From assembly GCA_025928735.1 (NCBI GenBank), contig JAICIW010000056.1:1-9593 (forward strand): DNA of 9,593 nt. The letters run 5' to 3'. Shown in pieces: positions 6,025 through 9,593 of the stretch (within the stretch, counting starts at the first letter, position 1; every line of letters starts with the position of its first letter). The DNA comes from Rhodanobacteraceae bacterium (GTDB taxonomy: Bacteria > Pseudomonadota > Gammaproteobacteria > Xanthomonadales > Rhodanobacteraceae). The notes beneath the pieces were generated by a model. The model did no database searches. It had not been told where the DNA came from and saw only the letters and a list, made by a program, of their open reading frames with translations. Both the position numbers and the translations under genes were made by a program.

Positions 6025-8288
6025 CGCCCACACAACGACTTGAATATTCACACCCGGCTTTCATCGACGCGCGTGCGCTGCCGATCGAACAGAGCGGCGG
6101 CGACGACATCGATCTGCGCGCACTGCTCGGCACGCTGATCGACCACAAGCGGTTCATCCTCACGGTGACCGCGGTCTTTTTCCTGGCGGGGCTGGCCTAT
6201 GTCCTGCTGACGAGGCCGATCTATCAGGCGACGGCCCTGCTGCAGGTCGAGCAGGCGCCGACGCTGCCCGGCATCACCGCCGTCGAACAGGCGGTGGGTG
6301 CGTCCGACCCGGCATCCAACGACGCCGTGTCGATCCTGACGTCGTATTCGGTGGTCAAGAGCGCGGTGGATGCGCTCAATCTCAACATCGTGGTTTCGCC
6401 TGATCGCGTGCCGTTGATCGGAAATCTCGCCGCGCAGTTTTACACGCCCTCCAAGCCCGGCGCGGTGGCGGACGCATGGCCCGGTCTCGGGCGATTTGAC
6501 TGGGGCGGATCGCAACTGGACGTGACTCGCCTCGACGTCCCCGACAGCCTGCTCGGCCAGACCTTGACGCTGGTGGCAGGCGAGCACGGTGCCTACACGC
6601 TGCGCAAGGACAGCCTGGTTCCCTTGATGGACGGAAATGTGCTGCTGGAGGGCCACGTCGGGCAGACGGTGAAGCACGACGGCATCACGATGCAGGTCAC
6701 CAAGCTGGATGCCAATCCGGGTACGCATTTCAGCGTCACGCGGAACAACGAGGCATCGACCGTTTCGGGACTGCAGGCGTCGATCAACGCCCAGCCGGCA
6801 CAACAGAATTCCAACGTGATCCAACTGTCGCTCGACAGCGCCAGTCCGCATCTGGCGGTCCAGATTCTCGACTATGTCACGCAGGCTTTCCTTTCGCAGA
6901 ACGTGGGGCGGAATTCCGCGCAGTCTGCGAACAGCCTGAAGTTCGTCAAGAAGCAGTTGCCGATCGTGAAAGGGCGATTGGAGGACGCGCAGGCCGCGCT
7001 GAATGCGTACCAGTTGAAGGCGCACTCGGTGGACGTGCCGATGCAAACCCAGAGCCTGCTGACGCAACTCGACGACATCAACAGCAGCCTGCGCCAGCTC
7101 GAAACCCAGCGGCTGGAAGCAGCGCGCCTGTACACGCCGCAGCACCCGGCCTACAAGGCCATCGTGAACCAGATCGGCATGTTGCAGGCACGCAAATCCG
7201 CGATGCAGAAGCAGATGAACACCCTGCCGGACACGCAGCGCCAGTTGCTGCGGCTGAATGGCAACGTGCAGGTGTTGAACACCACTTACAACGGCCTGCT
7301 CAACGAGGAACAGCAGCTTCAAATCTCGCAAGCGGGCGCGGTCGGCACGGCGCGCATCGTGGACGAACCCACGGTGGACATCACGAGTCCTGCGAAGCCG
7401 AAGAAGTTGATGACGGTGGCGGGGAGCACCGTCGCGGGCGCGGTGCTCGCGCTGGCCTTCGTGTTCCTGCGCCAGTTCATGAAACGCGGCATGGAAGACC
7501 CGGCGGAAATCGAGCAGCTCGGCCTGCCGGTGTTTACCGCGATTCCTTTGAGCGAGCAGCAACTCGCCCTTTCCGAACACGAGCGGCCGCGTCTGTTCTC
7601 GCGGCGCAGGCAGCGCCTGCTGGCGCTGGCGGCGCCCGAGGACCTCGCCGCCGAGGCCTTGCGCAGCCTGCGCACCAGCCTGTACTTCACCGCGCCGGAT
7701 GCCGCCAACAATCGCATCATGATTTGTGGCTCCAGCCCCAACGCCGGCAAGACGTTCGTCTCGGCAAACCTTTCGGCCATCAACGCGCAGGCCGGACAAC
7801 GGGTGTTGTTGATCGATGCCAACATGCGCGACGGCAAGCTGCACACCATCCTCGGCGGCCGCCCGGACAACGGGCTGTCGGAGTTACTCGCCGACCGGAT
7901 CATCCTCGAAGAGGCGATCCGCTCCGTCGAGGACGTGGAGAACCTCCACTTCATCCCGGCCGGCCGCAAACCGTCCAATCCTTCCGAACTGCTGATGCGG
8001 CCGCGCTTCGCGGCGCTGCTGCACGCGCTTTCGCCGCAATACGACCTGATCGTCATCGACAGTCCGCCGATTCTTTCGGTGACCGACGCCACCATCATCG
8101 GCCACCATGTCGGCACCAGCCTGCTGGTGGTGCGCTTCGGCCTCAACCAGTCGCGCGAAGTCGAAATGGCGATGCAGCGCTTCCGCCAAAGCGGCGTCGA
8201 GATCAAGGGCGTCGTGTTCAACGGCATGGAGCGACGCAGTGGCGGCTTCAACGCCTACGGTTACCACGCCGATGGATTGGCCGAATGA
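6021..8288 (+). CDS. wzc: Wzc-like polysaccharide co-polymerase with BY-type tyrosine kinase domain
   Basis: An inner-membrane protein of 755 residues that controls chain assembly and export together with the Wza pore. The Wzz domain begins at about residue 29, with TM1 at about 44-63 (FILTVTAVFFLAGLAYVLL). A large periplasmic part rich in helix-forming residues follows to about 460. It includes the LRLNGNVQVLNTTYNGLL segment typical of the G-rich/GNVR domain and the proline motif SPAKP (456-460). TM2 lies at about 463-486. The cytoplasmic kinase has the EX2RX2R oligomerisation motif (Glu545, Arg548, Arg551), Walker A SSPNAGKT with Lys577, Walker A' IDANMR with Asp599 and Asn601, and Walker B VIDSPP with Asp680. 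Asn601 stands where the second Asp of the usual DxD is expected. The C-terminal tail has only Tyr746 and Tyr748 instead of a long tyrosine cluster. It is divergent from the wza-like gene and probably co-transcribed with the flippase. A gumC/exoP-type name is possible. Confidence 0.93.
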   Translation: MTPTQRLEYSHPAFIDARALPIEQSGGDDIDLRALLGTLIDHKRFILTVTAVFFLAGLAYVLLTRPIYQATALLQVEQAPTLPGITAVEQAVGASDPASNDAVSILTSYSVVKSAVDALNLNIVVSPDRVPLIGNLAAQFYTPSKPGAVADAWPGLGRFDWGGSQLDVTRLDVPDSLLGQTLTLVAGEHGAYTLRKDSLVPLMDGNVLLEGHVGQTVKHDGITMQVTKLDANPGTHFSVTRNNEASTVSGLQASINAQPAQQNSNVIQLSLDSASPHLAVQILDYVTQAFLSQNVGRNSAQSANSLKFVKKQLPIVKGRLEDAQAALNAYQLKAHSVDVPMQTQSLLTQLDDINSSLRQLETQRLEAARLYTPQHPAYKAIVNQIGMLQARKSAMQKQMNTLPDTQRQLLRLNGNVQVLNTTYNGLLNEEQQLQISQAGAVGTARIVDEPTVDITSPAKPKKLMTVAGSTVAGAVLALAFVFLRQFMKRGMEDPAEIEQLGLPVFTAIPLSEQQLALSEHERPRLFSRRRQRLLALAAPEDLAAEALRSLRTSLYFTAPDAANNRIMICGSSPNAGKTFVSANLSAINAQAGQRVLLIDANMRDGKLHTILGGRPDNGLSELLADRIILEEAIRSVEDVENLHFIPAGRKPSNPSELLMRPRFAALLHALSPQYDLIVIDSPPILSVTDATIIGHHVGTSLLVVRFGLNQSREVEMAMQRFRQSGVEIKGVVFNGMERRSGGFNAYGYHADGLAE

Positions 8289-8339
8289 TTCGCACCGCGA
8301 GCATCGGAAAACCTGTCCCACGGCGGTGGAGGCAGGACG

Positions 8340-9593
8340 ATGTCGGTTGAAGCGTCCGAGGTTTCCCGTCCGTTGGACGACGCCGGCCGCGCAACGGTCG
8401 ACTTTGCCGCGGCTACGCGCCTGCTTCGCCGCGGCGCCTCCGGCGCACTGCTGGTGCAGGTGGGCGGCGCCGCCTTCAGCCTGATCGTCAACGTGTTGCT
8501 GGCGCGACTGGTCGGCAAATCGCAATACGGCATTTACGCATACGCGATGTCCTGGGTGAGCGTGCTGGTGGTGCTGGCGCTACTCGGCCAGAGCAGCAGC
8601 GTGGTGCGCTTCGTGCCGGTGTATCTGCACCGCAAGGAATGGGGCACGCTGCGCGGCTTGCGCCGTGGCGCCAGCGGCATCGTGCTGGCGGGAAGCATCG
8701 CGATCATGTTGGCGGGCGCTGCGCTGGTGCTCGCGTTGCACGACCGGATGGGCAGCGCGACACTGCAGACGATGCTGGCCAGCTTTCTGTTGCTGCCGCT
8801 GCTCGCGCAACTCGGACTGAACGGCGGCTTCTTCCGCGGCTACAAGCAGGCGGTCAGTTCCGGGGCTTACAACAGCCTGGTACGCCCGATCTTCCTGATC
8901 GCCCTGGTGCTGGTGCTTGCCTTGCCGCTGGGCCTGCGGCTGGATGCACCGGGCATCATGCTGGCCAATGTCGTCGCGGCGTTGGCGGCGGTGGGATGTT
9001 CCGAATGGCACCTGTCGCGCGCGTGGCCGGCCGCGGCGAAACACGTCAAGCCGAGCTACGAACCGCGCGCCTGGTTCAAGCTGGGCCGCCAGCTTTTTTT
9101 GCTGGCGGCGATCGGGATTGTTTCCAATCGCGTGGACGTCCTGATCCTCGGCGGTTTCGCCGGCGCCGATGTAGTCGGCCCGTACTATGCGGCGGTGCGG
9201 CTCGCGGCGATCGCAGCGTACGGCCTCACCGCGGTCAACACCATCCTCGCGCCGATGATCGCCGAAAGCTACGCAACAGAAGACCACGCGACCATGGCAA
9301 AGCTGGTGCATCACGCGGCCAAGCTGACCTTCATCGTCACCGTCGCGGTCGCGCTCGCGATCGCGGTCGCCGGCTACTGGGTGCTCGGCCTGTTCGGCAA
9401 GGGTTTCGCGGAAGCCGCTTACGTACCGTTGCTCATCGTCCTCGCCGGCCAATGCGTAGCCGCCATGAGCGGTCCCACCGGCTTCCTGATGACGATGACC
9501 CGCTACGAGCGCCAGGCATCGTGGTTCATGGCGCTGGCGGCCGCGCTGAACGTGGTGTTCAGCGTGGCGTTGATTCCGCTGTTCGGACTGATC
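8340..9593 (+). CDS. Polysaccharide flippase (Wzx-like, MOP superfamily), cut by right window edge
   Basis: A multi-spanning inner-membrane protein that probably flips lipid-linked oligosaccharide units to the periplasmic side for polymerisation. The frame is open from ATG 8340 to the right edge (418 residues), so perhaps the last 50-100 residues are missing. After a polar N-terminus, about residue 25 onward shows the family's opening pattern: RLLRRGASGALLVQVGG, then ARLVGKSQYGIYAYAMSW and a first helix pair. Repeated hydrophobic helices follow, with short charged loops such as FRGYKQAV and SNRVDVLILGGF. The last is a recognisable mid-protein motif of O-antigen/polysaccharide transporters. 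GGAGG (8328-8332) seven bases upstream supports the start. It follows the wzc-like stop by 51 bases with no terminator, suggesting one operon. Family is confident; the glycan it carries is unknown. Confidence 0.87.
   Translation, partial: MSVEASEVSRPLDDAGRATVDFAAATRLLRRGASGALLVQVGGAAFSLIVNVLLARLVGKSQYGIYAYAMSWVSVLVVLALLGQSSSVVRFVPVYLHRKEWGTLRGLRRGASGIVLAGSIAIMLAGAALVLALHDRMGSATLQTMLASFLLLPLLAQLGLNGGFFRGYKQAVSSGAYNSLVRPIFLIALVLVLALPLGLRLDAPGIMLANVVAALAAVGCSEWHLSRAWPAAAKHVKPSYEPRAWFKLGRQLFLLAAIGIVSNRVDVLILGGFAGADVVGPYYAAVRLAAIAAYGLTAVNTILAPMIAESYATEDHATMAKLVHHAAKLTFIVTVAVALAIAVAGYWVLGLFGKGFAEAAYVPLLIVLAGQCVAAMSGPTGFLMTMTRYERQASWFMALAAALNVVFSVALIPLFGLI

Noticed and set aside
6048..7844. 598-codon open frame on the minus strand across the wzc-like gene
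   Set aside because: It is antisense to an intact kinase gene with all domains in order. Its translation is Arg/His/Gln-rich low-quality sequence without any domain.
8580..9452. 290-codon minus-strand frame opposite the flippase
   Set aside because: The plus strand shows regular membrane helices and flippase motifs; the minus translation is charged, repetitive antisense sequence.

Overview
The window is high-GC DNA with long open antisense frames and ordinary proteobacterial gene structure. It carries two secreted serine peptidases and Wza/Wzc-type polysaccharide export proteins. This fits a gammaproteobacterium of the Xanthomonadales (Rhodanobacteraceae or Xanthomonadaceae type), but that assignment is inference from gene content and style, not from a marker gene.

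Left part (1-4014): two peptidase-family-S9 genes are transcribed away from each other from a shared 137-bp region. On the minus strand (1-1408) is the N-terminal part of an exported prolyl oligopeptidase. Its catalytic domain lies beyond the left edge. On the plus strand (1546-4014) is a complete exported S9 peptidase with a beta-propeller and an intact Ser-Asp-His triad. Both probably degrade peptides in the periplasm or outside the cell. A GC-rich stem-loop with a T-run at 4021-4047 closes this gene and, read backwards, probably also the convergent wza-like gene.

Right part (4105-9593): this is the edge of an exopolysaccharide or capsule locus. A wza-like outer-membrane export lipoprotein (minus strand, 4105-5271) is divergent from a wzc-like polysaccharide co-polymerase/tyrosine autokinase (plus strand, 6021-8288). 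The latter is followed 51 bp later by the start of a polysaccharide flippase (8340 onward, cut by the right edge). In such a system the flippase moves lipid-linked repeat units across the inner membrane, Wzc controls chain assembly from the inner membrane, and Wza forms the outer-membrane pore. No Wzb-type phosphatase, polymerase or glycosyltransferase lies in the window. The latter two probably follow to the right.

The 749-bp gap between the wza-like and wzc-like genes is the main unexplained stretch. It holds an AT-richer block with three evenly spaced inverted repeats (5607-5670), a leader hairpin, and a possible 44-codon ORF (5890-6024) whose stop overlaps the wzc-like start codon. I saw no RNA genes, mobile elements, CRISPR arrays or attachment sites. 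I do not see a clearly new defence or mobile system here. The most interesting leads are this regulatory gap and the variant kinase motifs of the Wzc-like protein.
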